DNA of 64,000 nucleotides from Paramyrothecium sp. XJ0827 (taxonomy: Eukaryota; Ascomycota; Sordariomycetes; Hypocreales; Stachybotryaceae): the NCBI GenBank assembly GCA_020881915.1, contig JAJFPB010000004.1:1612001-1676000 (forward strand). Reading direction: 5' to 3'. Positions 51,371 to 63,272 of this stretch are shown here, in pieces (position 1 is the stretch's first letter; each line of letters begins with the position of its first letter). The notes under the pieces are model-generated. The model saw only the letters and a list, made by a program, of their open reading frames with translations. It did not search any database and was not told where the DNA came from. Both the position numbers and the translations under genes were made by a program.

Positions 51371-54300
51371 TTTTTTTTTCTTTCTTTCTTTCTAATACGC
51401 AAACTCCGTAGGCGAGGTTATTCAAAACGGGTGCATGAGTGAACGGAACGGGGAATCGAGTCCCAACAAAGGCTGCTCGCGACCAGGAACAGGTAGATGG
51501 TGAATGGTTGAAGGATCGACGGTTGAGTGTAAACGAATGTGATGACCCAAAGGCCGGTGTCTAAGAGAATGAACGCACGCCCAAGGGCAGCAAAAGAGGA
51601 CAGGAACAAGGGGAGAGTCGGTGCAACCGAGTTCGGCGAAGAGAAGGATGAAGATCCGGGGTCCGATGTGAAGATGGCGGATCGGAGAAGAGGGAGAGAG
51701 AGGGAAAAAGGAAAGGAAGGTGAAGACGGCCGACGCCCTCGCAAGAAGCCCGCGTCAAGCAGATCGGAAGGGTCACTGGGGAGAAGAAGGGCAAGGAGAA
51801 TAGAAAATGTGAGGGAAGAGAAGAAAAGGGACGATCGACGGAAGCATGAATGAAACTAAGAGCGAGAGAGTGAGAAAGTGAGCGAGAGTGTGTACGTGAG
51901 TTGAGCAGAGACTCGCTCGATTGGCCTCTGGGTTACCAGCACCAACACCAGCACTAACACCCCACTCGTCGTCTTGTAACGGACTAGAAAGACGAGCTAA
52001 AACACGACAACCAAGGACACCACACCACACACACACATCCATACCATCCGTGACGTGACAGGAAGGACGTGGAAATGACCTCCATTGAATCTCATTGTGC
52101 AGTGCCATGCCATGCTACCTCGCCTCATGCCATGCCACGCTACGCCGTGCTCTGCCATGCGCCGCCGCCGCGACTGGTGAGCAGGCTCCGTCCCCAAGAA
52201 GAAGAAAAAGAACCCACCCACACTGGAAAAGCGAGCATCCACCACCCTCCCCCCTCCCTCCCCTGCTGATACCCGTCCTGCGATGATACCCTCGTCCAGG
52301 CACGATGAAGTGCACGTTCGTGGTTGGCGGCTCTGTGGCTTTTCGGCGTTGCTTGCTCGTGAAGTCCCACTCCTTGTTACACTCTGTGAGAGGGAGTGCT
52401 GCCCGCTGCCCCCCCCCCCCTTGGGGATACTGACTTCTCCACACGGACGCACACACACACAACGCCTTGGCGCGACGCCCTGACGCAGCAGAGATTCAAG
52501 CCTTTTGGGAAAATCTCCGCTGCCCCTGGGTCCGTGCTTTACCGTTGGAGAAAAAGTTGCGGGACCAGTCCTTCTCGAGTCGTGGAGCCAAGATTCCATC
52601 TCTTTTGGTTGGTTTTGAGGATCACGTTCCCACGCGCGCCAGAAGATGGATGTGTTCCCCTGCAACCAACCAACTAAATGCAACTACCCGGTTCAAATTG
52701 GAGAATGGCAGAAACCACACCCTCAAGTCGTGTCGAACGGCCGGCCAGCCAGCCAGCGAGCCAGCCAGCGCGATGAAACCAGTCAGTCTCAAAAATTGAC
52801 CCCAAAAATGCCGTGGGTATCTCGTGGTGGGCTTCTTCGGGCTCCAGGGCAGGGGAAGCTGGCAGCGCAGATTCATGCAGTCCAGCATTCGGCATTGCAC
52901 GCGCACGTCTCACCATGAACCCTGTTCTCTCCATTCTCTCTGGGCCTGGGGGGCCTGCGCTTGCACAGACCTTTTTTCCCTCTTACCTTCTCTTTCGCCT
53001 TGGCCTTCGTCTTTTCGTCCCCGTCTCAGGCTCTTCACCATCAAGATGTCCCAAACCTCCTCCACCCATCCAGCGACCAAACTCCGCCTCGGAACGAATC
53101 GAAGCCCAACCGCGTCCGTGTCACGCCAGACTTGTCACGCTCGCCAGCTCAACCCGCCCGACGCCGTCTGTGTGACGCTGCGGGAAACGGACACGCAATG
53201 ATGCTCGACGCCCGGGGGAAATTACCATCCAATTTAAAATAAAGGGCCCGCGCCTTTCCTTTCGTCCAAAGAAAGCACGGATTGCCGATCTGTGCTGCCT
53301 TGATTGCTCCGACAGGGTCCCCCATGCCGGCACCTTTTTTGCTACGTCTTCTTTTCCTTCTTCGGCCCCCCGTCCAGCACCCTGCACCCTGCCTAAGGAG
53401 ACGGAAGACCCTCCCCGTCCCATTTCCCACTCACTCTTCGCGTCCGGCCCTGCCAAGGTTTTTTCTTTCTCTTCATGCCGAGTGGGACGCCCCCTCCCCG
53501 TCTCCCCTTCATTTCGTCCAATGAACCTGCGCAACTCCAGGGGTCTCCCCGGCTCTGCTTCCCGTATCCTGCCCAGGCCACAGTTTTTCGAGGTGATTCA
53601 AATGATGCCTTTGACATTCCATAATACAGTACGATATGAATGTGAATGCGCCTGTGGGGTTGGATTTGCTGATCGACGTCCGGGCATCGTGCGACTTTAA
53701 CTGGCGAATTTCTACCACGAACCTGGCTTGCCGGGGTCTCGCTATCTAGGTTGTCGTCGGTTGACACCCTCCAACGCCCTTGAGCAGCAGCCGGGCGGCT
53801 CTTGCACATTCACCATCATGAGCATTCAAAAAGAACAGACGAGACGAAGAGTAACCGCATATCGTGGCGGGGCCTGTGGAAGGGTCCTCGTGTAACTCTT
53901 TCTCCCGTCGACTCCATTCCTCCTTTTCGCATTGACTTCGTGTCCACTCACCGTGCCATGATTCTCTCGTGGAACGGCCCCATCCTATGCTCTTAAGCAA
54001 GAGGAGCCGTCCTAATCGTCACTACGAGCACGGTTGGAACAATCATAACTATGATGCAGATGGTGCTTATGCGCTTCTGGTCGCGAAGCATTCATATTCC
54101 AGCCTTGTCAAGGCCATTCCGAAGCACTACTAACAGGGCTCGGATAACAACGAGCGAATGATTACAATACTAGTTCGACAGCATAAATGCTTTGGATCCG
54201 AGCGCCAGTCCGCTCCACTAACCAAGAGAGAAACAAAGGCAAAGACGCGAATAAAAGAATGAAAGAATACACCCGCCAAGCAAATGGAAACGAGCGCCGT

Positions 54301-54465
54301 AGCTATGCTTTATCCCTCTCAAATGTCCAAGTGTACAGTTGCTGTCGTCAATGCGTTTAATCGCCCCATGCGTGTAGATACAGTAGTCGCATGTGTGTGC
54401 TTCATGTTGGTGGTACAGTGCAGTGTTTGCTCGCTAAGAAACAACGCACGCCTCCGGACTCATCG
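51371..54465. other. Intergenic region between the DUF6536 and Mhp1-like genes
   Basis: 3.1 kb without a supportable gene. It includes a TTTC/T-rich tract just left of the DUF6536 start (51371-51393), a purine-rich belt (51600-51870), a TGCCATGC-rich cluster (52103-52160), a C12 run (52409-52420) and a CT-rich stretch (52920-53520). ORFs are short and of biased composition. Confidence 0.45.
52103..52160. repeat. Imperfect TGCCATGC-rich cluster
   Basis: Several TGCCA/TGCCATGC units with interruptions; the same word family as the array at 35099-35177. Confidence 0.6.
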
Positions 54466-57400
54466 CTAATCCGATATTGCGCTCTCGTCCGCCGACGCAC
54501 GACGAGCTTCTTGTGTTCCCCCGTTCTTTTCGATTGGTGGTAGGTTGATGTTGGCTCGAGCCTTCTGTTGCGATTCCACAAACTGTGCCCAGTACTCCGG
54601 GTCCATCTCCTTGTAGGCCGTGATGTAGAGCTCTCGGTCCTCCTTGAAAGCCCGGATCGCGCCCTTCTCCTGCACCTTTTCCAGGAACTCGCCTCCGACA
54701 TCTTCTGCGATGTCCGTCAACAGGCGCACGTGGTTGGGATCCGAGCCGATGTCGTCGATCGCCGCCGTCAGCAGATCGAGATGCTTCTGAGTAAGGAAGC
54801 CAGACCGGAACCTGTGCCCGACACGGTGCACACGTCCCTCTTCCTCCGCAAAGACCCTCGACAGCACCGAGTTGGTGCGCGAGAGTGGCCTGGGAACTCG
54901 GATCTCCCTCTCGTCCTCGCCGTCCGAGATGGCGGTATTCGTATCCTCGATCCCTGGCGTCGGAGGCACCTGAAGCTCGCGGCTTCTGACCTGAGTGAGT
55001 GGCACCTCATCCTCGGCCGACTGTCTCGTATCGGGAAACTCGTCCTCAAACCTCTTGATGATTCCTTGCAAAGTGTTGTCCAAGAATGTGAGCTTGCGAA
55101 GGTTGTGCTCATCCAGGGGGTTGGCTTTGGCCTTGGCGAGCGCTGGCTGCAGCCGGAGCCGGATTTTGCGTGCCCCTGCCAGCAAATGCTTCGACATGTC
55201 CTTCGCCTTCCCGCCAGTCACTAGCTGTGGCCTTGGAGAGACGGCGCCTGTTTCCAAGTCGCGTATGAACTCGCCCGACTGCCTCCGCGACTCGTCGCCC
55301 CTATTTTTGAGGCAGCAAGTAAGCGCCTTCACCACACCAGTCCCTCCGATCACGTAATCTTCGTCAGGAGCTGACTCGTTATCGTCCACTGTGTCGTCAT
55401 TGTCAAGAACATCTCGGCCGACCAAGTGAGCCAAGACGTCTGGATATTGTGCCGCCTTACCATCCTGCAAGTGCGCTTGAATCTCGGCCGAGTTGATGCC
55501 GGGAACCCCTGCCGCAGTATCAGGCATGGAAATCTGTTCCATGTTCCGCAAGCTGTATGCCACAACCTGCTTGGCCATAGCCTTGACAATCTCGCCGGCC
55601 TGTTCCCCAGGGACTTCTATGTCGATACAGATGATACTGTGAGAGACCCTGGCCGCTGCCATCAACGACGCGAACAAAGCACATGCTTCCTCTTGCGCCT
55701 CTTCGGTGCGGGCATCGGCTAGCTGTGTAAGTTCAGTGTTGCCGAGAAGATTGATGTGAGCAAGCGTCCGGACCTCCGGGAGAACCTCAACCACTGCGAT
55801 TGCCTGCTCGGATGTCATGTTGACGTCCTGTAGATGAATTCTCTTCAAATGTTCCATCTTTGGTAGATATCTTGAGCACAGTGTTAGTTTCAGGTATACT
55901 TGGTGAATATCAGGCTTAGGACAGATACATACCTTCTCAGCAGCCCAACGGCACTAGGATCTGATTCGAACAGTGCGCGATTGTGAGATAGGTCGATGAA
56001 CCGGAAATCTTTGAGTTTGGTGAGGGTCGGGAGAACCTTGCAGAGAGACGCCGGAGTCAGGTTGCAGCCCGCTAGGCTCAACGCATACAACGGGTCCGTG
56101 TCCTTCAACGACGCCGCAATCACCTCCATGTGTTCATTCAGGTCGTTTCCGCCGAGGTCAAGGCCAACGCATTTACCAGCAGCCAGGTACCTCGCAACGT
56201 GACCAACTCCCTCTCCATCTAATTGATTGTGCGCCAGTCCAAGTTTGGCCACGCCGCACTCTATTAGGCCGTCAATGATAGTTCCCAGCTGCTCCATGCT
56301 TGGTTCGGTTTCTCCGATATTCAGGAGTTCCAAAGTCGCTCCTCCCAAGCGGTTCGATAACGCTTTGCCAAGAACATCGGAGATTCCGCGTGGGATCGGC
56401 TTCCCATTCGGGAGAACACCGTTTTGGTGAGCTGATGGCTGGCGCGGGAAAGGTATGTTCGACACATCAAGCTGCTTAAGGGACTTGCACATGAAGAGAA
56501 AAAGTGACATGTGCTTCCATCCATCAGGTCCCAACTTGTTGTTTTTCAGAACCAAGCGCTCAACAACTCCGCCTTGCTCTTCCACCTCTTGTTTCGGCTT
56601 TCGCCGACGGGCATCCGGCTTCTTGGCCGCCAATAGGCCGGCCAGTATGACGCGGAGTCCTTCATCCGTGAGACCGGTGTTCTCGAGTATCATCTCCTTG
56701 ACCGGCACGACAGCGAGGTAGTCTCCGAGGGTGACGAGATCAGGGTATTGTAGCTGGTAGTCCGTAAGATCAATCTTGTCGACCATGCCTGGTGTGCTGG
56801 AATTGGTATTATCAATAAGTTGCTCTGTGATCTTTTTAAGAATTGGACTTTCGCGCAGTTGACAACAACGTCGATAGATCCTAACAGGATTCGTTGTAGG
56901 AACCGTTTTCGTTTTCGCGTTGGCCAACGTTGTTCGTCCATCTGTGGAAGATGAATCGCTGCTGTCATATCGAATTTCCATGGGAATAGAACCGTTGGCT
57001 TCGGCAAGTTTGCGCTTCTTCTCTTTCCTTGCTTTGCGTTCCTCCTCGCTCTTCTTCTTCTTCTCCTTCTTCTTGGTCATTTCTTTCTCCTTGGCCACCG
57101 GAGGTTCTGAGGTGTTTCCAGCGTCCGGCTTCGACCCGTCAGATATAGCAGTGCCCTCGGTACTTGGTTCCTTGGGCAACGTTTCGCCGGTGGTCGCGAT
57201 AACGCCATTGACTTCTTTTTGTTCCTCCACCAGTTTGGGGTTTTTGAGCGCCTCCCCCTCACCTTTCTCGGTCATCTTCTTCTTCTGTGTCTTATTACCG
57301 GTGGAAGTATCAGCCTCTCCGTCGGTATATTTAGGCATCGGTGCAATCTCGACATCGACACAAAAAGCCACCCTCCTCAACCTGGAGCTGGCAAGTTCGG

Positions 57401-58210
57401 ATATCGGGCATCGATCCCGGTTTTGATCGACATTCAGAACTTTGCGTTCCACGAGCCCATTCCCAAACTTGCCACCGTTGCCGTGCATTCCGCCGGACGA
57501 CGAAGACAGTCGCCGCAGAACGCCGAGGAAGCCAGCCTGGCCGGATTTCGGGGGTGCAGGTGTATAGGGGCCATTGCCCTCGGGTTTCGATGCATGTTGA
57601 AGGACGGCACTCCGCGAGGGGTTGTGTCTATGGATCGAGGAATCGCTGGGCGATGTCGCCAGCTGTGTCGGAGTGGGCGGCTGACTGTGGGTTTGCGTCG
57701 GGGACGAGGCGGGCGGTGAGCTCGCGGAACCCGAAAACTTGGCTGAAATGTTGGAGAACCAGGAACCACGTCGCTGTGGTGGTGTCCCGTTGGGGCCGTT
57801 GTGTTTCTCTATTGAGCCAGATCTCGAAAGTGGTCGCTTCGCCGTGCCATTTGCGCCGGCCTGTCCAGATTCAACATGCCCATTCTGTTGACCATTCGTC
57901 GATTCGTCTGCGGTTGGCGTCGCTGGACTTTGTGGGCTCGACAACGTGCCAGGGATTTGTCGCGGTTGCGCAGGGCCGGGAGTTTTGAGTGATTGGGGAA
58001 GGCGATGGAACTTGTCAACTGTCCGGCGTTAGCCATGCCATTGCTCTGAAGCTATTTGTACATGTCGGCGCATTGTGCATGCGCTGAATTGAAAGATGCA
58101 GCCTCTCCTTGACTGGCATCCGAATGTTTTTGCACAAACAAGCGGTCTAGTATACCTTTGGGTGAGCCTTGCGTCATCCAACTAACATCGACTCCGTGAA
58201 CCTGTTCCAT
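54466..58210 (-). CDS. Mhp1/PPP1R37-like leucine-rich-repeat protein with PP1-docking motif
   Basis: Exons 58210-58156, 58018-55933, 55870-54466; 1181 residues. The first exon (MEQVHGVDVSWMTQGSPK) is joined across a 137-nt intron ending GCTAAC...GACAG, a clear branch site; without it the long frame has no ATG. Order: disordered Ser/Pro/Asn-rich N-terminus, an RVxF motif LRRVAFCVD (Val235-Phe237 region) that would dock protein phosphatase 1, a Lys/Glu-rich coiled segment (KEKEMTKKKEKKKK), then a ribonuclease-inhibitor-like LRR array (about 480-790: VVPVKEMILENTGLTDEGLR, VERLVLKNNKLGPDGWKHM, KLGLAHNQLDGEGVGHVARY) and an acidic tail. PP1-docking plus RI-type LRRs is the arrangement of animal PPP1R37. 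Fungal homologues are commonly labelled cell wall biogenesis protein Mhp1. Regulation of PP1 is inference. Confidence 0.85.
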
Positions 58211-60592
58211 GTTGCCAAGCGGTGTCGATGTGGACGGAAGGGAACCCAGAGAATCGTCGTGAAGGAAGGAGGCAGGAAATCGACGAGGGCCTCACGGCCG
58301 GGGGATTAAAAGAAACGGCAGCGCAATAGAAGTTCGGTGATTTGCTCAATAATTCCAGTTGGCAATCGGGAGTTGTAGGGATCAAGCTGAGTAGCTTGGC
58401 GGACGGCAGAGTCGCTGTAGGTTAACTGGGGATCGCGGCCGCTGGCACCGGGACATGAAGTAAGCTGCAATCAGCTGATGGGATGAATGGCAGAGGGCTG
58501 CTGGCGCATTATAGTAGCGGGGTAACAGGGGGCGGCAGGTCTTTCGTCATTCAGGGAAAGGTATCTGTACAAATGCCGCTAAACGTAAGGGTTCCGACCT
58601 GCACTTGACCCCACTGTGTCGGGTGAGGGTAGCTACCTCACCTCGCGCCAGTTGGGAGTACAGTAGGTCCCTTGGCCGCCGGGGGGCATTCCCTCTCCCT
58701 CATCCAGGCGGAAGCGTCGGTATCTCGGCCGTCTTGCCCTCTCCGTTAGCCTGGCAGTTACTCACCTTAGGTACTGGATTCACGAGTCACTACGTAAAAC
58801 TACAGCGGGAATGTACCGAAATTAATATCCTCAGACGTCCTCGCCCATCCACGGGCTTCTTGTGAGCAGAGATGTGCGCACGGCGCTGTGGTGAAGCGAT
58901 TATAACACGCAGAAGGAATGGCGGTGATGTGATGTAAACCTGGACGCCACTTGCTCTGGGCCAGGCCCTCCATGCCCCCGCCAGGGATGAGTGGAAGGCT
59001 TAAAGGTAAGGGCAGGATGCTCCGTATCTTCAGGTACCTCAGGTACCTCGCCCATGTACCCTCCCAAATGGGCCCGTGGCAAAAACTTAGCTTCGTTGTT
59101 GCCGTGCGCTGGATTGATTATCAATTCACAATGCAGGGAACGTGATATGACGGAGCGCGTCGGAGAAAGGCCTCGGTTCGCTAGTTCAAGCATTGCACTC
59201 GAAGATTGTCTTCCTACTACGGCTAGCTGTTAGCTGTTATGTTTCCCCATCGCACGCCGCACCTCGTGATATCCAACCGCCTTTTTGCAATCTGAAAATC
59301 CTCAGTCACCCTCAACCTATGTCACCCAGTTATATCCCGAACGGCCCATGCGGCGCCAAGGGAACGTCAACGACCCCAAGTACCGTGGCTGAATCTAGCC
59401 GGGTCTAGCCCTTCCAGCATCCCTGCCACTTCAGCATGCCCGCAACGAACCGAAGCCAGTTGCGGGCGGAAGATGATGGCTCAACACACAAATCCTACCG
59501 CGGTTTCTTCGATTTATCGAGCCATTTTGTCAGTTTAATCATGCGAGCAGCTATGGTTCAGTCGTTCCTCAACTTCTACGTCGTTCATGGTAGGCTGCTG
59601 CTCGCAGATCGACTCTCGACTGCACTCGATAGAGTTCCGTACAGGCGTGGAAGATGAAGCACCATACTCAAGGCTTAACACAAGAGCAGTGAAATTCGCC
59701 GTGCCATGCACCCCCTAGCCCATTGATTCTACTAGACATGATCGAGCTGTAGCGCGTTGAAACTTATCAACAACCTTGCAGCAAAGAGTTAGGCCAGCGG
59801 TCAGAATCTACCTGCAGATCTGCCTGGGTGCTTGCTCTCGACATCATCTCTGATCAACCTGTAGCAGTCATAAACTCAACGCGCAGCAAAACCCATTTTG
59901 ACCTAGCTCATGGCATTGCCGCTTCTGGTCATTAGTTCAACCAATATCATGCTTATTAGACGACAAGTAATTGGCTGACATGTTTGTGCGGTCGTGATTT
60001 TTACCTTTTCCGAAGTCGGTGTTTTTAGACAACCGTATTTTCAACGATTGAACTCTCTTATTAGATCGCTCGCAAAACCAAAGTCACCCACCTTAGCTCT
60101 CCTGTCTTTAGGTAAGTGTACCCTCAAGCGGCGATTGAGAATACTTGTGTCTTGGCGGATTTCCACTACCGACAGATTGCTTACATAAAATATTTGGTCC
60201 TGGCGGTATTTCGCGCACACCACCTTTTATGCTTGAGATTTGGACAGGACGCTTGCTTAGAGGGATCCTCCACGTCTTTCCGGTAGTGGATCTCTGTCGC
60301 GTGCCAATCCTCTAGTTGCAGTCACGCAAGCACACACAGGCGTGGCAGCATTCTGCTCACATCCAAAATTTCACTTTTTGAGACGTAGTGCCAATGCATC
60401 ACATACAACCATCAGGTACAATTCCCGGATGTCCTAGGAGAAACATTCAACATCTATACTCGCACATTGCATTGAAAGTGGCGTGGAAGGTATCTTTTTC
60501 ATTCATGAAACCCTAAAACGGGAACCCTTTCCGTGCCTCGTAACGCCATCCGAAAGCCATCCCGGCTAGCAATCACACTAATTTTCATCCCT
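58211..60592. other. Intergenic region with a kinase-like fragment
   Basis: 2.4 kb without a complete gene. Around 59028-59060 the + strand has CAGGTACCTCAGGTACCTC. On the - strand at 60041-60223 a short open frame contains AKVGDFGFASDL, which resembles a protein kinase DFG segment, but no other kinase motif is in reach. The rest shows nothing I can name. Confidence 0.4.
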
Positions 60593-61748
60593 TTACTCGT
60601 CATCCTGAGCCAGGAGCTGCTGGATCTTCTCCTGGACCTTCTTCTGCTTCTCAGCCTTGCTGAGCTTGGTGGCCTTGTACTTCTTGGACTCGGCCTTCCA
60701 CTCCTCCTTGGTCTTCTTGGGGGCGTCGCTCTCGTACTTCTTGAAGGGGTCCTCGCGGATGGCCTTGTGGGCCTCGGCGTACAGGTCCTCAAGACCGTCG
60801 GCCTCGACGTCGTCGTCGATGTAGCCCTGGAACTGAGACTTGTAGCGCTCCTCGTCGTCGTCGGCCAGAGTCTCCATGTACTCAGCGACGTGACCGCCGA
60901 AGATGTAGCGGCGGAGGGTGTCGGCATCGAGCTCCTTGCTCTCCATGTCGTAACCAGGGAAACGCTTCTCGGAGTGGGGGACGAAGATGCCACCATCGGA
61001 AGCACCCTTCAGAGCACCGAAGACACGGGCACCGGTGGAGGTGCGGGCAAGACCGACATCGAGGAAGGCCTTGAAGGGGCGGCGCTCACCGTCGTCGGTC
61101 TCGGCGGCCTCGGTGAGAGTGAACTCACCATCGGCCTCCTCGACACCAACGAAATCCTCGTCGAGGCCGAGCTTCTTGAGGGCACGGCGAGCGATCAGGA
61201 GACCGGTGGCGTAGGCAGCAGCCCAGTTGGTAAGACCGTGCTCAATGCCGTAAGCGCGGAGCTCGTGGGCGTAGGCAGAGACGAAGACCTTGTCGCCGCT
61301 GATCTCGGAGGTCACCAGCTGGGTGATGATGTCCTTGTTGGTGAAGCGGACAACCAGGCGGTACTTGGGCGCATTGTACTTGTTCTTGGCCTGGGTAATG
61401 AGGCGCTTGCGGGCGTAGTAGTCGGTCTTTCCTTCACGTCTGCGCTTGTACTTGGTCTGGTAGCGGCTGTGCGAGGAAATCAAGTCAGTACTGACCGCCA
61501 GCGGAAACGAGGAAACGAGCTCTGCTACTCTCAGGGACAAACATACCTGTAGTAAGCGCTGTTCTTCACCAACTTGTGGAAAGCCTGCGACGAAACCCCG
61601 AGTCAGCAATTTGCGCTTCAGAAGTGCTCGTGAAATTCCGAAGCATCTTGCGGTGACTCTCAATCAACGAGCAATTGGCATTTCTGCCTCAAGATAACCA
61701 GGGAGCCAGTCCCTCTCGGTCATCATCATGATAGGCCATGCTTACCAT
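60593..61748 (-). CDS. RPL5: 60S ribosomal protein uL18 (L5)
   Basis: Binds 5S rRNA and, with uL5, forms the 5S RNP of the large subunit. Exons 61748-61746, 61584-61547, 61466-60593; 304 residues, the usual fungal length. The first exon is just the ATG: AAGATG/GTAAGC, joined over a 161-nt intron to GCTTTCCACAAG, giving [20 protein letters not shown]. Family segments include [65 protein letters not shown] and [18 protein letters not shown]. The C-terminal helix ends in [20 protein letters not shown]. Strong bias to C-ending codons fits a highly expressed gene. Confidence 0.97.
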
Positions 61749-62203
61749 CTTGACTGCTGTGCCAACGGCGTTGTTCGTTGGTATGAAGTGTGAAGATGAA
61801 GATCGGAGTGTGAAATCTGGTGGGGGATATTTTTCAAGCCCTAAATTCTTGTCCTGCGATTTCCGTTGTGGCCCCACTGCAAGTGCTGCAGGGTACGAGG
61901 TACAGTGGTTGGTTACGAGTCACGTGAGGGTTGAAGAGTCGGCACACGCGAAGCCAGCCAGTTCCGTTACGTAAGCAACTGCGGCGTTCTAAGATCGGCC
62001 CCAGACCGGGCAATCCACAGCCGTGCCGAGGTAACGCATCGTGGCCGACAGGGAACCAAGGGTGCCGCCCCTTTCGCATCCGATATAGCATCCTTTGTTC
62101 TACAAAACCACCGGCAGTCTTCAAAGCTCCAATTGCCTTGCTCACTACTTTTGCCACAGACTTATACGTGCTCAAATTGTGGAGTGTACAAAGAAAAGCC
62201 AAC
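61749..62203. promoter_or_regulatory. Divergent promoter region, uL18 / HAD-like gene
   Basis: 455 bp between divergent starts, with a CACGTG palindrome at 61921-61926. The site is seen; its use is inferred. Confidence 0.45.
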
Positions 62204-63179
62204 ATGACAGGTGAGCAACCAAAAGTACTACTCTTCGACATTGGCGGTGTTTGTGTAAGTGAGCCTATTCATTCTACCCCAGCTGAGTCTTTTTCTCACT
62301 TCAGTTGGGATGATCGTATGTGGGCAAACAAGAAGGGGAAAAACAAATGTCTGGGTGCTCATCTAATTTTCTCAGGTCAAATCACCATTTCAGAGTATCC
62401 TGGACTATGAGCGTCAGCTCGGCGTCCCACCAGGATGGATCAACTATTCAATCTCCAAGACTGCTCCCAATGGGTACTGGCATAAGATCGAGAGGGGCGA
62501 CATACCACTCGATGCTTCATTCTTTCGAGGATTCAGCCAAGATTTGCATGACCCAGCCCACTGGGAAGTCTTCTACCGCAGGGAACAAAGCAAGAATCCA
62601 AGCCTTTCCCAAGAGACCCCGCCGCTCCCCAAGATAGATGCGGAATTCTTGTTCCACGAGATGATGTCGGCAGGCAGCTATCCAGACCCGTGGATATATC
62701 CTGCACTAAAGAACCTCAAGGCTGATGGAAGGTATATAATCGCAGCGTTGAGCAACACGGTCATATTTCCGCCAGGGCACAGGTTTCACGTGGAAGACTT
62801 CTTTGACGACCCTCTGCGGAAGCTGTTCGACGTTTTCATCTCATCCGCGCATGTCGGGATTCGCAAACCGGACCCAAAAATGTATCAACTCGCACTCAAA
62901 GAGGTCAACCAGTTTGCGCTAGATCATGCGGGTGATGCACGAGGGCAGGTACTTGGTTGGAGGCATGGGATTGAGGCACGAGATATTGTTTTCCTCGACG
63001 ATATCGGTGAAAACTTGCGTGAGGCTCGGAAACAGGGTTTCCGAACAATCAAGGTGCCGTTGGGAAAGGCATACGAGGCTGTCGAAGAGCTCGAGAAGGT
63101 AACGGGACTGAAGCTGGCGGGTGACCACCCTACCACGTCAGGAGCAGGGGGGCTCAACCTTACAAAGGCAAAGATATGA
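62204..63179 (+). CDS. HAD-superfamily hydrolase-like protein
   Basis: Exons 62204-62254 and 62376-63179; 284 residues. The intron (62255-62375) interrupts just after motif I and splices FDIGGVC to VKSPFQSILDYERQLGVPPG, giving the start of a helical cap. Other motifs: AALSNT (motif II Ser/Thr), IRKPDPKMYQLAL (motif III Lys) and IVFLDDIGENLREARKQGF (motif IV Asp pair). This matches the subgroup near the N-terminal domains of ACAD10 and soluble epoxide hydrolase. Motif I is D-I-G rather than D-x-D, so the second (acid/base) aspartate of phosphatases is missing; the substrate and even phosphatase activity are uncertain. It faces the methyltransferase gene 93 bp downstream. Confidence 0.85.
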
Positions 63180-63272
63180 GTGGAAGATGTGCTAGTTTTT
63201 AATTAATTGTAGCATATTTGTTCACGATAAATACACCGTATTCTGTCCACGCGGTTGCGTGATTACAGCCTG

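Noticed and set aside
54190..54240. tRNA-like arm on the minus strand (CTC TTGGTTAGTG GAG hairpin and a GAGCG/CGCTC stem)
   Set aside because: The anticodon loop would be 6 nt, no acceptor stem pairs, and the T-arm consensus is absent.
60533..61552. 339-codon Leu/Val/Gly-rich plus-strand frame antisense to uL18
   Set aside because: It mirrors the strongly biased codons of the ribosomal protein gene and has no own signature.
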